In this document: positions 1-6,367 of the stretch, one piece after another
Layout: each line of letters begins with the position of its first letter
How positions within the stretch are numbered: position 1 is the stretch's first letter
Origin: an uncultured bacterium
GTDB taxonomy: Bacteria; Bacteroidota; Bacteroidia; Chitinophagales; CAIODY01
NCBI GenBank assembly: GCA_903871715.1
Contig: CAIQHW010000070.1
Location: 1-6,367, forward strand
DNA length: 6,367 nt
Direction of reading: 5' to 3'
Position numbers and translations under genes: made by a program
Notes under the pieces: model-generated
What the model was told of the DNA's origin: nothing
The model's input: only the letters and a program-made list of their open reading frames with translations
Databases searched by the model: none

Positions 1-129
1 AACATCTCTCCTGGCACTTTGCAAAATCTCCGAATTAACGGGCAACTGCCCTTTACAAAAATTGGAGGTACAATTTTTTATAGCGGCTGCGATGTAAATA
101 CTATGCTCACTAAATCCAAGTCCAAATAA
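1..129 (+). CDS. Excisionase/MerR-like helix-turn-helix protein, C-terminal fragment
   Basis: The first frame is open from the window edge to a TAA at 127-129 and gives 42 residues; the start lies outside. The fragment contains SPGTLQNLRINGQLPFTKIG, then a GGTIFY strand, an acidic turn and a lysine-rich end. This is the recognition-helix-plus-wing pattern of the small helix-turn-helix (HTH_17, excisionase-like) proteins often seen beside Bacteroidota integrative elements. In that family the protein binds DNA, either as a recombination directionality factor or as a transcriptional regulator. Only 15 bases separate it from the next gene on the same strand, which suggests one transcript. The family call rests on the C-terminal half only. 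Whether it acts as an excisionase or a plain regulator cannot be told from this fragment. Confidence 0.72.
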   Translation, partial: NISPGTLQNLRINGQLPFTKIGGTIFYSGCDVNTMLTKSKSK

Positions 130-144
130 ATTTGAAAAGAAGCA

Positions 145-1074
145 ATGCCAGTTCAAAACAAAAAAACGTACCAGCATATTCCATCCGAATTAGCGGCTTA
201 TGTGTTAAAGCATAAGTTAGAAAAGTCTTTTCAAATTTATATGCACTTGAAATTTGAAACTGGCAGTATTTTCAATAAGCAATCTGATTTTTACAAAACC
301 ATTCAAAAAGATTTAGGCTATAAATCTCACAATACGTTCAATCTTCATTTTCGTAAACTTTTAAAACTAAATTGGGTTGGTTTCAATCCATTTACCGAAA
401 ACTATTTTTTACGCAATTTCGATAACATCAAAAAGCTACAGGGCATCAAAAAAAATGAAGTAGTGCTTTTTGAAAAATCTGCTTTGCAAAATGTTCAGGC
501 TTTCATGGCTGCTGTTGTTCTCAATAAAGACATCAGAAGCCAAAAACTATATTTTGAAGTCGTGCAGAAGGGGATAAATACCGTAACCAAGAAAACTGAT
601 GTTACACTACAAGTAGTTACTCCTTCTGGCACTTCTTTAAATTGGACTCCAAGTGCAATCGTTAATCAAAAAGCGTTAAAACGCAAAGACAAGAAAAAAG
701 TGGTTTATGAAAAACCACCTTACTATGGGTTGAGCAATTTGGCTATTGCTAAAATTTTGGGATGTAGCAAAACAAAGGCAACAGTGCTCAAAGCCAAAAT
801 GGAAAAGCTGGGTTACATCAAAACCATTCCACACGAAGAAATTGTAAAAGTGTTGCTCAAACGTGATTACAATTTTCGCAACAGTTATTACAAAGCCTAC
901 CCTGATGAAGAAGGTAAAATTTTTTTCAGAACAAGTCAAAGAATAATTGGCAATGCTGTTCGACCTCAAAAAGTAATTGAAGTAGTAAAACAGTTGCACG
1001 ATGAAATTATTCCGATGCAAAAATTTGGTAGAGCGAAAAAAGTAGATTGGTCAAAAAAATCTAAAGCAGCCTAA
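145..1074 (+). CDS. Unrecognised protein with two predicted winged-helix segments
   Basis: I do not recognise this 309-residue protein as a named family. Two stretches look like winged helices. One is at about residues 20-92 (IQKDLGYKSHNTFNLHFRKL followed by a short wing). The other is at about 193-228 (LSNLAIAKILGCSKTKATVL, then a MEKLGYI turn typical of MarR/GntR-like folds). The region between them, about 105-190, is lysine-rich and mixed alpha/beta. The C-terminus is strongly basic (RAKKVDWSKKSKAA). No signal peptide or membrane segment is seen, so it is probably a cytoplasmic DNA-binding protein. The ATG at 145 follows the purine-rich stretch gaaaagaag and lies 15 bases after the excisionase-like gene. 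That context suggests a role in control or replication of a mobile element, but this is inference. Two winged helices in about 300 residues also resembles the overall shape of plasmid initiators, though I see no signature of the Rep_3 family. Confidence 0.82.
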   Translation: MPVQNKKTYQHIPSELAAYVLKHKLEKSFQIYMHLKFETGSIFNKQSDFYKTIQKDLGYKSHNTFNLHFRKLLKLNWVGFNPFTENYFLRNFDNIKKLQGIKKNEVVLFEKSALQNVQAFMAAVVLNKDIRSQKLYFEVVQKGINTVTKKTDVTLQVVTPSGTSLNWTPSAIVNQKALKRKDKKKVVYEKPPYYGLSNLAIAKILGCSKTKATVLKAKMEKLGYIKTIPHEEIVKVLLKRDYNFRNSYYKAYPDEEGKIFFRTSQRIIGNAVRPQKVIEVVKQLHDEIIPMQKFGRAKKVDWSKKSKAA

Positions 1075-1137
1075 ACTTATTTGCATGAAAATCACTTCAA
1101 ATCCTTTATTGGTAAGCACTTCAAGCAAATTTTTGTG

Positions 1138-1171
1138 TGGCGATTTTTTGCCAAAAAAATTTTCGACGCCA
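1138..1171. repeat. Imperfect inverted repeat / possible hairpin
   Basis: TGGCG at 1138-1142 can pair with CGCCA at 1167-1171. Directly inside it, ATTTTTT at 1143-1149 can pair with AAAAAAT at 1154-1160 around a GCCA loop, leaving a six-base bulge (1161-1166). It begins 64 bases after the stop codon of the upstream gene, so it could act as an RNA 3'-end stabiliser or weak terminator. However, the T runs lie about 20 bases further on rather than directly after the stem. Most of the pairing is A-T, so chance is a real alternative. Confidence 0.3.
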
Positions 1172-1355
1172 AAATTTTCACCACTTTCTCCTTTTTTTAA
1201 TGTTTTTTATCTTTTCTCTCTAAAATCTATCTCCTTTACCCAATATCAATTCCGTGTAAATCAGGAATACTAAGTGTCTTTTTTTTGACATGGTTTTTAA
1301 TAAAAGCCCTTTCCACTTTGCTTTGTGAACAACAAAATAAAATTGCCCAACTTTT

Positions 1356-1389
1356 TTGTAAAAATAGTTTCCTAAATAAATTTACTTTG
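1356..1389 (+). promoter_or_regulatory. Candidate Bacteroidota-type promoter of the helicase-nuclease operon
   Basis: TTG at 1356-1358 is followed after 23 bases by TTACTTTG at 1382-1389. The latter matches the Bacteroidota -7 consensus TAnnTTTG except at its second position. The spacer is at the long end of what is normal for these sigma factors. Transcription would start near 1396, leaving a leader of about 50 bases before the ATG at 1449. No Shine-Dalgarno sequence is seen before that ATG (aatttctaaaatc), as is usual in this phylum. The call rests on motif resemblance alone. Confidence 0.42.
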
Positions 1390-1409
1390 CAAACAGAAGC
1401 AGCACCAAA

Positions 1410-1433
1410 TTTTCAACCATCAAAGTTTGAAAA
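1410..1433. repeat. Dyad TTTTCAA / TTGAAAA in the operon leader
   Basis: Two perfect 7-base arms, TTTTCAA at 1410-1416 and TTGAAAA at 1427-1433, are separated by 10 bases. The dyad ends 15 bases before the start codon and lies downstream of the candidate promoter. It could be an operator for a dimeric repressor or a small leader hairpin. The arms are AT-rich and short, so it may also be accidental. Confidence 0.3.
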
Positions 1434-1448
1434 CTAATTTCTAAAATC

Positions 1449-4400
1449 ATGGCATCCGATAATCCAATATTAAATAGTCCATATCACGAACCGCTGCTGC
1501 ATTACGATACAGATAGTGAAGGTAGTTTAGATTATAACAAACCATGCAAAGGAAGAAGAATTTTCAAAGCCGAAATTGCTGTTATTCCAACCAAACAAAA
1601 AGGACAAAAAGAAGTGTTTGAATGGAATGATGATGCCGCCGAATATGGTACACATATCATCAACCTTTGCCGAAATGAAGTGGGCAAATGGCGAAATGAA
1701 AAATATCCCAACACCACCAGAATCACAAAAGAACTTTTATTTTTTTGGTTCGATAATCCTGATAGAGTTGTTACTAAAAAATTGTTCTTTGCTCAACAAG
1801 AAGCAGTTGAAACTGCCATTTGGTTAAATGAAGTAGCCGAAAAATCAAATGCTGGTCAGCACATTTTAAATTTGCTTCGCATTGGTCAACAATCAGTCAG
1901 CGAAGATTTAACCGACCAATTGGCAAGGGTTGCTTTTAAAATGGCAACTGGTTCAGGTAAAACGGTAGTGATGGCTTGCCTCATTTGCTATCATTATTTT
2001 AACCGTCAGGAATATAGAAGCGACACACGTTTTGCTGATTATTTTTTAATCGTTGCTCCAGGTGTTACTATTAAAAGCAGATTAGGTGTTTTGTTTGTTG
2101 ACACTAAAAACAAAAGCAATCCTCAAGATTATTACCATGTTCGAGGCTTAGTGCCTCAAAATATGGAGCATCGTTTAGATAATTTGAATGCTCGATTAGT
2201 GATTACAAACTACCACTCTTTCGAGCCAAAAACCTTACAGGGCAATAAACGCAGCCCATTTGATGGCAAAGTGAATTTGAAAGGCGAAAAAATTGACACT
2301 AAAAACAAAGAAGATTTTTCATTGCTTATCAAACGCATTTTAGGCAAATTCAAAACTGGCAGTCGCCTTTTAGTTATCAATGACGAAGCACATCATTGTT
2401 ATTTACCAAAATCAAAAAGTAGAACTACTGATGATGAAGAAGCTGATGAAAATGAAAGAGCTGCACGTTGGTTCACTGGCTTAAAAGAAATTGCCAAAAA
2501 ATTCAAACTGCAAAATGTGTACGACCTTTCTGCAACACCTTATTACTTGCAAGGTTCGGGTTACACAGCCTATAGTTTATTCCCGTGGGTGGTTTCCGAT
2601 TTTGGATTAATCGAAGCCATTGAAAGTGGTTTAGTAAAAATTCCTTTCTTGCCCGAAAGCGATAATACACAAGAGCTTACCATGCCAATGTTGCGAAATT
2701 TATATGAGCATGTAAAAGATGAATTGCCCAAAAAAGGACAACGAACTAAAAAAAGTGAAGCAGCAGCCGAAGGCACTAAAATAAAAGAACAGCCACCTTT
2801 TTTACCCGATAAAGTTAAAGGAGCGTTAGACCAATTTTATCATCACTACATCGAATACGATAAAGGCATTCGCAAATTTCAAGAAGATAAAACCAACATT
2901 TTTTCTGCACCGCCAGTTTTCATTGCGGTGTGCAACAATACTTCTGTTTCTAAAGAATTGTATAAATACATTGCTGGGTATGAATTTGAAAATGAAAACG
3001 GAGAAAAAAATGTAGTAAGTGGGGTGTACGATTTGTTTTCTAATTACGACCAAAACAATTTACCAAAGCGTAAACCACCAACACTTTTAATTGATAGCGA
3101 TGCTTTAGAAAACAGCGAACAAATTAATGACGATTTCAAAAAAATATTTCAATCCGAAATTGAAGAATTTAAAAAAGACTATGCACGAATGCACGGGCAA
3201 GGCAGCGTTGAAAATATTTCCGATGCCGAAATTCTTCGTGAAGTAGTAAACACGGTTGGTCAAAAAGGTAAATTAGGTTCACACATTCGTTGTGTGGTTT
3301 CAGTATCTATGCTTACAGAAGGTTGGGATGCAAACACTGTAACCCATATCATGGGCTTACGTGCATTTGGTTCTCAATTACTTTGCGAACAAGTTGCTGG
3401 TAGAGCATTACGCCGAATGAATTATTATTTGCAAGGCTACGATAAAGATGGAAATCCAACTGATAACAAACGCAAAATTGTTATCGAAAAATTTCCACCT
3501 GAATATGCACACATCATTGGTGTTCCTTTCAAGTTTTTTAAAGGTGGTAAATCCGAACCACCAGCACAGCCAGTTGATTTAACGCATATAGCAGCATTGC
3601 CCGAACGACAAAAAGCAATGGAAATCGAATTTCCAAACATCGTAGGCTATCGGGTTGAAAATTTAGATGGCGATATAAAATATGATTACAGCAAAGTAGA
3701 AAACTATGAAATAGTTTGTTCCCAATTTCCGCTTACAACTATCATGGGTAGTGCATTTTCGCCGAAGGAAGAAACATTAGAGGTGCAATCCGTTTTTGAA
3801 AAACGTGAACAAGAAATTATTTTTCTGCTCACCAAAGAATTAATTCGAGTGCATTTTTCCGATGATGAAAACCGACCACATTTTCAACTCTTCAACAAGT
3901 TGTTATCAGTTGTAAAATATTGGTACGAAAACAAAGTCATTACATTAGGCGAATCAGATGAAAAATACAAGAAACTCATTTTCTTCAAAACTTCTAAAGA
4001 AGTGATTGCCCATATTGTTCGAGGCATTAACCCCGAAAAAAATACCATCGAACATATTCGCCCTGTGTTCAATTATCACAATAAGTTCAACAGCACTAAA
4101 TATGTAAATGGAAATACTTCTAACGAAGTGTTTTGGACTGAAAAAAGTCATGTTAATGCAGTAGCTTTAGATAGTGACTGGGAAGGCATTTGTGCCAAAG
4201 TTTTGGAGGAAATCAAGCAAGTTGATTGTTATGTAAAAAATCATTTTTTAGGTTTCGCTATTCCTTATGTTAAAAATGGGAAAGACCGATTATACTTCCC
4301 TGATTTCATTGCTCGTGTAAAAGGTAAAAATGGCGTGATGAAAAATTTAATTATTGAAATTAGCGGAATGAGTAATGATAAAGCTGAAAAGAAATGGTTT

Positions 4401-4535
4401 GTAGAAAACCGTTGGATACCGGCCGTTAATTCGTTGAAGGATAAATACAATTATCCTGAATGGCACTTTATCGAAATTGCCAACGATGTACGAAACATCA
4501 AAAATCAATTAATCGAAATAATTAATTCAATTTAA
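1449..4535 (+). CDS. SF2 helicase-nuclease, BPTD_3080-like restriction endonuclease (type III Res-related)
   Basis: This 1028-residue protein is a probable ATP-dependent DNA translocase joined to a C-terminal nuclease. The family-typical opening NPILNSPYHEPLLHYDTD, with GRRIF at 35-39, supports the ATG at 1449. The FAQQEAVETAIW segment (114-125) precedes Walker A ATGSGKT (166-172). Next come NDEAHH with DEAH at 312-315, SAT at 361-363, a motif V-like LTEGWDAN (622-629) and motif VI QVAGRALRR (648-656). These are the motifs of type III restriction Res subunits and related helicases. The C-terminus has a PD-(D/E)xK-like layout: E912 in DSDWEG, PD at 951-952 and E970 in IIEISG. The usual lysine two residues after that glutamate is a serine (S972). 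An insertion rich in K and E at about 435-445 is a probable linker. The gene is intact and lies 3 bases from the downstream gene, which indicates an operon. Expected role: cleavage of foreign DNA in the cytoplasm. No methyltransferase is seen nearby. Confidence 0.9.
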   Translation: MASDNPILNSPYHEPLLHYDTDSEGSLDYNKPCKGRRIFKAEIAVIPTKQKGQKEVFEWNDDAAEYGTHIINLCRNEVGKWRNEKYPNTTRITKELLFFWFDNPDRVVTKKLFFAQQEAVETAIWLNEVAEKSNAGQHILNLLRIGQQSVSEDLTDQLARVAFKMATGSGKTVVMACLICYHYFNRQEYRSDTRFADYFLIVAPGVTIKSRLGVLFVDTKNKSNPQDYYHVRGLVPQNMEHRLDNLNARLVITNYHSFEPKTLQGNKRSPFDGKVNLKGEKIDTKNKEDFSLLIKRILGKFKTGSRLLVINDEAHHCYLPKSKSRTTDDEEADENERAARWFTGLKEIAKKFKLQNVYDLSATPYYLQGSGYTAYSLFPWVVSDFGLIEAIESGLVKIPFLPESDNTQELTMPMLRNLYEHVKDELPKKGQRTKKSEAAAEGTKIKEQPPFLPDKVKGALDQFYHHYIEYDKGIRKFQEDKTNIFSAPPVFIAVCNNTSVSKELYKYIAGYEFENENGEKNVVSGVYDLFSNYDQNNLPKRKPPTLLIDSDALENSEQINDDFKKIFQSEIEEFKKDYARMHGQGSVENISDAEILREVVNTVGQKGKLGSHIRCVVSVSMLTEGWDANTVTHIMGLRAFGSQLLCEQVAGRALRRMNYYLQGYDKDGNPTDNKRKIVIEKFPPEYAHIIGVPFKFFKGGKSEPPAQPVDLTHIAALPERQKAMEIEFPNIVGYRVENLDGDIKYDYSKVENYEIVCSQFPLTTIMGSAFSPKEETLEVQSVFEKREQEIIFLLTKELIRVHFSDDENRPHFQLFNKLLSVVKYWYENKVITLGESDEKYKKLIFFKTSKEVIAHIVRGINPEKNTIEHIRPVFNYHNKFNSTKYVNGNTSNEVFWTEKSHVNAVALDSDWEGICAKVLEEIKQVDCYVKNHFLGFAIPYVKNGKDRLYFPDFIARVKGKNGVMKNLIIEISGMSNDKAEKKWFVENRWIPAVNSLKDKYNYPEWHFIEIANDVRNIKNQLIEIINSI

Positions 4536-4538
4536 GCT

Positions 4539-6206
4539 GTGTTAGAAGCCGATTTACTAAAATATTTAAAAGAACATTATCCTAAAGAAAATGAAAAATG
4601 CGAATGGAAAGCATTTTCAAATCTTACGCATAATGTTTCAGGGCAAAAAGGCGAAGATGTAATTTCTTATGTTTCAGCCATTGCTAATGCTTCGGGTGGT
4701 GTGTTAATTATGGGTGTTGAAGATGCTACTTTAAAAATTCTTGGGATAAAAAATTTCCATGATTACACATCTGAAAATTTACCTGCTCGATTAATGGGTA
4801 ATTGCACCAATTTAAGCAGCGAAGGTTTATTTGTTGAAGACTTTACAACATCAGATACTCACCTTACTATTTGGATTTTGCACATTCCAAAACATAATGC
4901 TCGTAAACCAATTTTTGCACACAAAAAAGCATGGCAAAGAAAAGGTGATACCTTAATTGAAATGGTTAACGACCGTGAACAAACCATCTTGAATGAACCT
5001 TTGCGCCAAAATGATGATTGGAGTGCTGTTATTTGCAACGATGCTACAATAGATGATTTAGAACCTAAAGCCATTGATAAAGCAAGAGCTAATTACAAAA
5101 ACAAATTTCCTGAATTGGCATCAGAAGTAGATTCATGGGATGATGCTACTTTTTTAAACAAAGCAAAAGTTACCATCAAAGGCAAAATTACACGTGCTGC
5201 CATTATTTTGCTGGGCAAAACCGAGGCAGAACATTTTATCAATCCTGCCGAAGCAAAAATTAGATGGATTTTAAAAGATAACAACAATGTAGAAAGAGAT
5301 TATCTTATTCGCTCCTGCCCTCTATTGTTAGAAGTGGTTGGAGTATTTCAAAAATTCAGAAATTTGAAATATCGCTACCTTAAAAGCGGTACAATTTTCC
5401 CCGATGAAGTAGAACAATATGAACCATTTATTATTCGTGAAGCGTTAAACAATTGTATTGCCCATCAAGATTATTCTAATGGTGGCGGCAGAATAAATTT
5501 AGTAGAGCAGAATGACGAACTTATTTTTACCAACATTGGCACTTTTATTCCTGGTTCTATTGAAAATGTGATTCGTAACAATGCACCCGAAGAACTTTAT
5601 CGTAACCCATTTTTAGTTACAGCTATGTATAATCTTCAAATGGTTGATACCATTGGCAGTGGCATCAGGCGTATGTTTAATTTTCAACGAGTTCGATTTT
5701 TTCCTATGCCCGAATATGATTTTTCCAATGGCAAAGTAAAAGTTACTATTACAGGCAAGGTGTTAGACATGGAATATGCAAGAGCTTTGGCTCAAAACCC
5801 CCAACTAACATTAGATGAAATTATTTTGCTCGATAACGTTCAAAAGAAAAAATCAATTACCGATAGTGGCATCAAACATCTTCGTGATAAAAAATTAATT
5901 GAAGGCAAAAAAGGAGCAATCCATATTTCTGCTGATTTAGCCGCTTCCACTGGGCAAACGGTGGAATACATGAAAACCAAAGGCGTTGATGATGCTTTTA
6001 TCAAAAAAACTATTACTGATTATTTAATAAAATTTGGCTCGGCAAAGCGGCAGGTATTTGAGCAAATTATTGCTAACAAATTATCCGATAGCTTAACTGA
6101 TGCTCAAAAGAAAATAAAAATAAAACATGCTTTGCAAGCATTAAGAAAAAATGGAACTATCATTCAAAACAACGAACGAAAATGGATACTAAAACAAAAC
6201 AGCTAA
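4539..6206 (+). CDS. AlbA_2 (Schlafen-type) / GHKL ATPase-like / winged-helix protein
   Basis: This 555-residue protein belongs to the group often annotated as ATP-binding or RecG-related proteins with an AlbA_2 domain. The N-terminal AlbA_2 domain spans about residues 12-150: CEWKAF (21-26), SAIANASGGVLIMGVED (46-62) and WQRKGD (132-137). A HATPase_c_4-like domain follows, with N-box EALNNCIAHQD (301-311), TNIGTF (331-336) and GSGIRRM (373-379). Two winged helices are likely near 420-465 and 490-552. The start is GTG at 4539: an in-frame TAA lies six bases upstream, and the next Met is residue 58, inside the AlbA_2 core. With only three bases after the helicase-nuclease stop and no ribosome site, translation is probably coupled. 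AlbA_2 domains in other proteins bind nucleic acid, and some Schlafen relatives cut RNA. Here a role as sensor, regulator or effector for the helicase-nuclease is inference. Confidence 0.9.
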   Translation: MLEADLLKYLKEHYPKENEKCEWKAFSNLTHNVSGQKGEDVISYVSAIANASGGVLIMGVEDATLKILGIKNFHDYTSENLPARLMGNCTNLSSEGLFVEDFTTSDTHLTIWILHIPKHNARKPIFAHKKAWQRKGDTLIEMVNDREQTILNEPLRQNDDWSAVICNDATIDDLEPKAIDKARANYKNKFPELASEVDSWDDATFLNKAKVTIKGKITRAAIILLGKTEAEHFINPAEAKIRWILKDNNNVERDYLIRSCPLLLEVVGVFQKFRNLKYRYLKSGTIFPDEVEQYEPFIIREALNNCIAHQDYSNGGGRINLVEQNDELIFTNIGTFIPGSIENVIRNNAPEELYRNPFLVTAMYNLQMVDTIGSGIRRMFNFQRVRFFPMPEYDFSNGKVKVTITGKVLDMEYARALAQNPQLTLDEIILLDNVQKKKSITDSGIKHLRDKKLIEGKKGAIHISADLAASTGQTVEYMKTKGVDDAFIKKTITDYLIKFGSAKRQVFEQIIANKLSDSLTDAQKKIKIKHALQALRKNGTIIQNNERKWILKQNS

Positions 6207-6249
6207 CGGACAATTCACGGACATTTTACGGACATTTTACGGACATAAC
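6206..6249. repeat. Array 1: four 11-bp tandem repeats, ACGGACATTTT type
   Basis: There are four units in exact 11-base steps: ACGGACAATTC (6206-6216), ACGGACATTTT (6217-6227), ACGGACATTTT (6228-6238) and ACGGACATAAC (6239-6249). The first seven bases are identical in all four. The array begins at the last base of the stop codon of the preceding gene. Neither strand has a useful open frame through it. Eleven bases is close to one helical turn, so each unit presents the same DNA face. That fits a cooperative protein-binding array or a phased bend. The function is unknown. Confidence 0.9.
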
Positions 6250-6305
6250 CATTTTTACAAAACAATGATTTTCAATAAATTATCGTGTATTTTTCGTTTT
6301 TATTT

Positions 6306-6359
6306 GGGATAGTTTTGGGATATTTTCGGATAATTTCGGGATATTATCGGGATAGTGCC
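6306..6359. repeat. Array 2: five 10-11-bp tandem repeats, GGGATATTTTC type
   Basis: The five units are GGGATAGTTTT (6306-6316), GGGATATTTTC (6317-6327), GGATAATTTC (6328-6337, one base short), GGGATATTATC (6338-6348) and GGGATAGTGCC (6349-6359). They are more diverged than array 1 but have the same orientation and period, and the core GGATATTTT differs from array 1's GGACATTTT by one transition. The array ends eight bases before the window edge, so its full extent and its relation to the next gene cannot be seen. It could be an operator array for a gene beyond the edge, a recombination or replication site, or a decayed extension of array 1. Confidence 0.8.
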
Positions 6360-6367
6360 GCTATAAT

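Larger units (their letters stand above)
1075..1448. other. Non-coding T-rich gap between the two transcription units
   Basis: These 374 bases carry no convincing gene. The plus strand is unusually rich in T runs between about 1126 and 1310. An 8-bp direct repeat, CACTTCAA, occurs at 1093-1100 and 1117-1124. An imperfect hairpin lies at 1138-1171, a candidate promoter at 1356-1389 and a dyad at 1410-1433. No strong intrinsic terminator (a GC-rich stem followed directly by a T run) is visible for the upstream gene. The gap probably separates the mobile-element control genes from the helicase-nuclease operon, which would then have its own promoter. Confidence 0.6.

Noticed and set aside
676..1020. 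Minus-strand open frame of 114 codons inside the double winged-helix gene
   Set aside because: It is antisense to a coherent gene and its product is a low-complexity F/N/V-rich string, as expected from the complement of A-rich coding sequence.
145..1074. Rep_3-type plasmid initiator with the downstream arrays as iterons
   Set aside because: Two winged helices are suggestive, but Rep_3 signatures are not seen. The repeats lie 5 kb away and are 11 bases long, shorter than usual iterons. It is kept only as a hypothesis.
1138..1171. Classical intrinsic terminator of the 309-residue protein gene
   Set aside because: The stem is mostly A-T with a six-base bulge and is followed by AAAATTTT rather than a direct T run. 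It is listed only as a weak inverted repeat.
1085..1273. Plus-strand open frame of 62 codons beginning MKITSNPLL
   Set aside because: The composition is driven by T runs (F, S, K and P rich), there is no recognisable domain or ribosome site, and it lies in the T-rich spacer. It is best treated as non-coding.
6206..6359. CRISPR array
   Set aside because: The units are 11 bases in direct head-to-tail contact, with no unique spacers of 25-40 bases and no cas genes.
6303..6367. Minus-strand frame open from the right edge to a stop at 6300-6302
   Set aside because: It is only about 21 codons, made of the 11-bp repeats, and encodes a Y/P/I-rich string with no family resemblance. It could be the tail of a convergent gene but cannot be supported without downstream sequence.
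6343..6367. Interrupted dyad ATTAT...ATAG / CTATAAT at the window edge
   Set aside because: The arms are four to five A/T-rich bases with an interruption and overlap the last repeat units, so chance explains them adequately.

Overview
The window is AT-rich. It looks like accessory DNA from a member of the Bacteroidota (Flavobacteriia, Chitinophagia or a similar group). The reasons are the lack of Shine-Dalgarno sequences, a candidate promoter of the TTG / TAnnTTTG type, and the tail of an excisionase-like helix-turn-helix protein of a kind common beside Bacteroidota integrative elements. The taxonomic call is inference, because no rRNA or housekeeping gene is present.

Layout, all genes on the plus strand: (1) 1-129 is the C-terminal end of a small MerR/excisionase-like DNA-binding protein. 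(2) 145-1074 is an unrecognised 309-residue protein with two apparent winged-helix segments, probably cotranscribed with the first gene. (3) 1075-1448 is a T-rich non-coding gap. It holds an imperfect hairpin, a candidate Bacteroidota-type promoter and a short dyad just before the next start codon. (4) 1449-4535 encodes a 1028-residue SF2 helicase-nuclease resembling the BPTD_3080 family of restriction endonucleases (related to type III Res subunits). (5) 4539-6206, three bases downstream and starting with GTG, encodes a 555-residue AlbA_2 (Schlafen-type) / GHKL ATPase-like / winged-helix protein. (6) 6206-6359 is a non-coding tail with two arrays of 11-bp tandem repeats whose units share the core GGAYATTTT.

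Genes 4 and 5 form a tight two-gene operon and are the functional centre of the window. The first supplies a DNA-translocating ATPase with a C-terminal PD-(D/E)xK-like domain. The second supplies a putative nucleic-acid-binding sensor or regulator. The natural reading is a mobile defence (restriction-like) cassette carried next to an integrative-element control module. No methyltransferase is visible, so self/non-self discrimination is either encoded outside the window or works differently. The repeat arrays begin at the last base of the second gene's stop codon. They are the least explained structure here.
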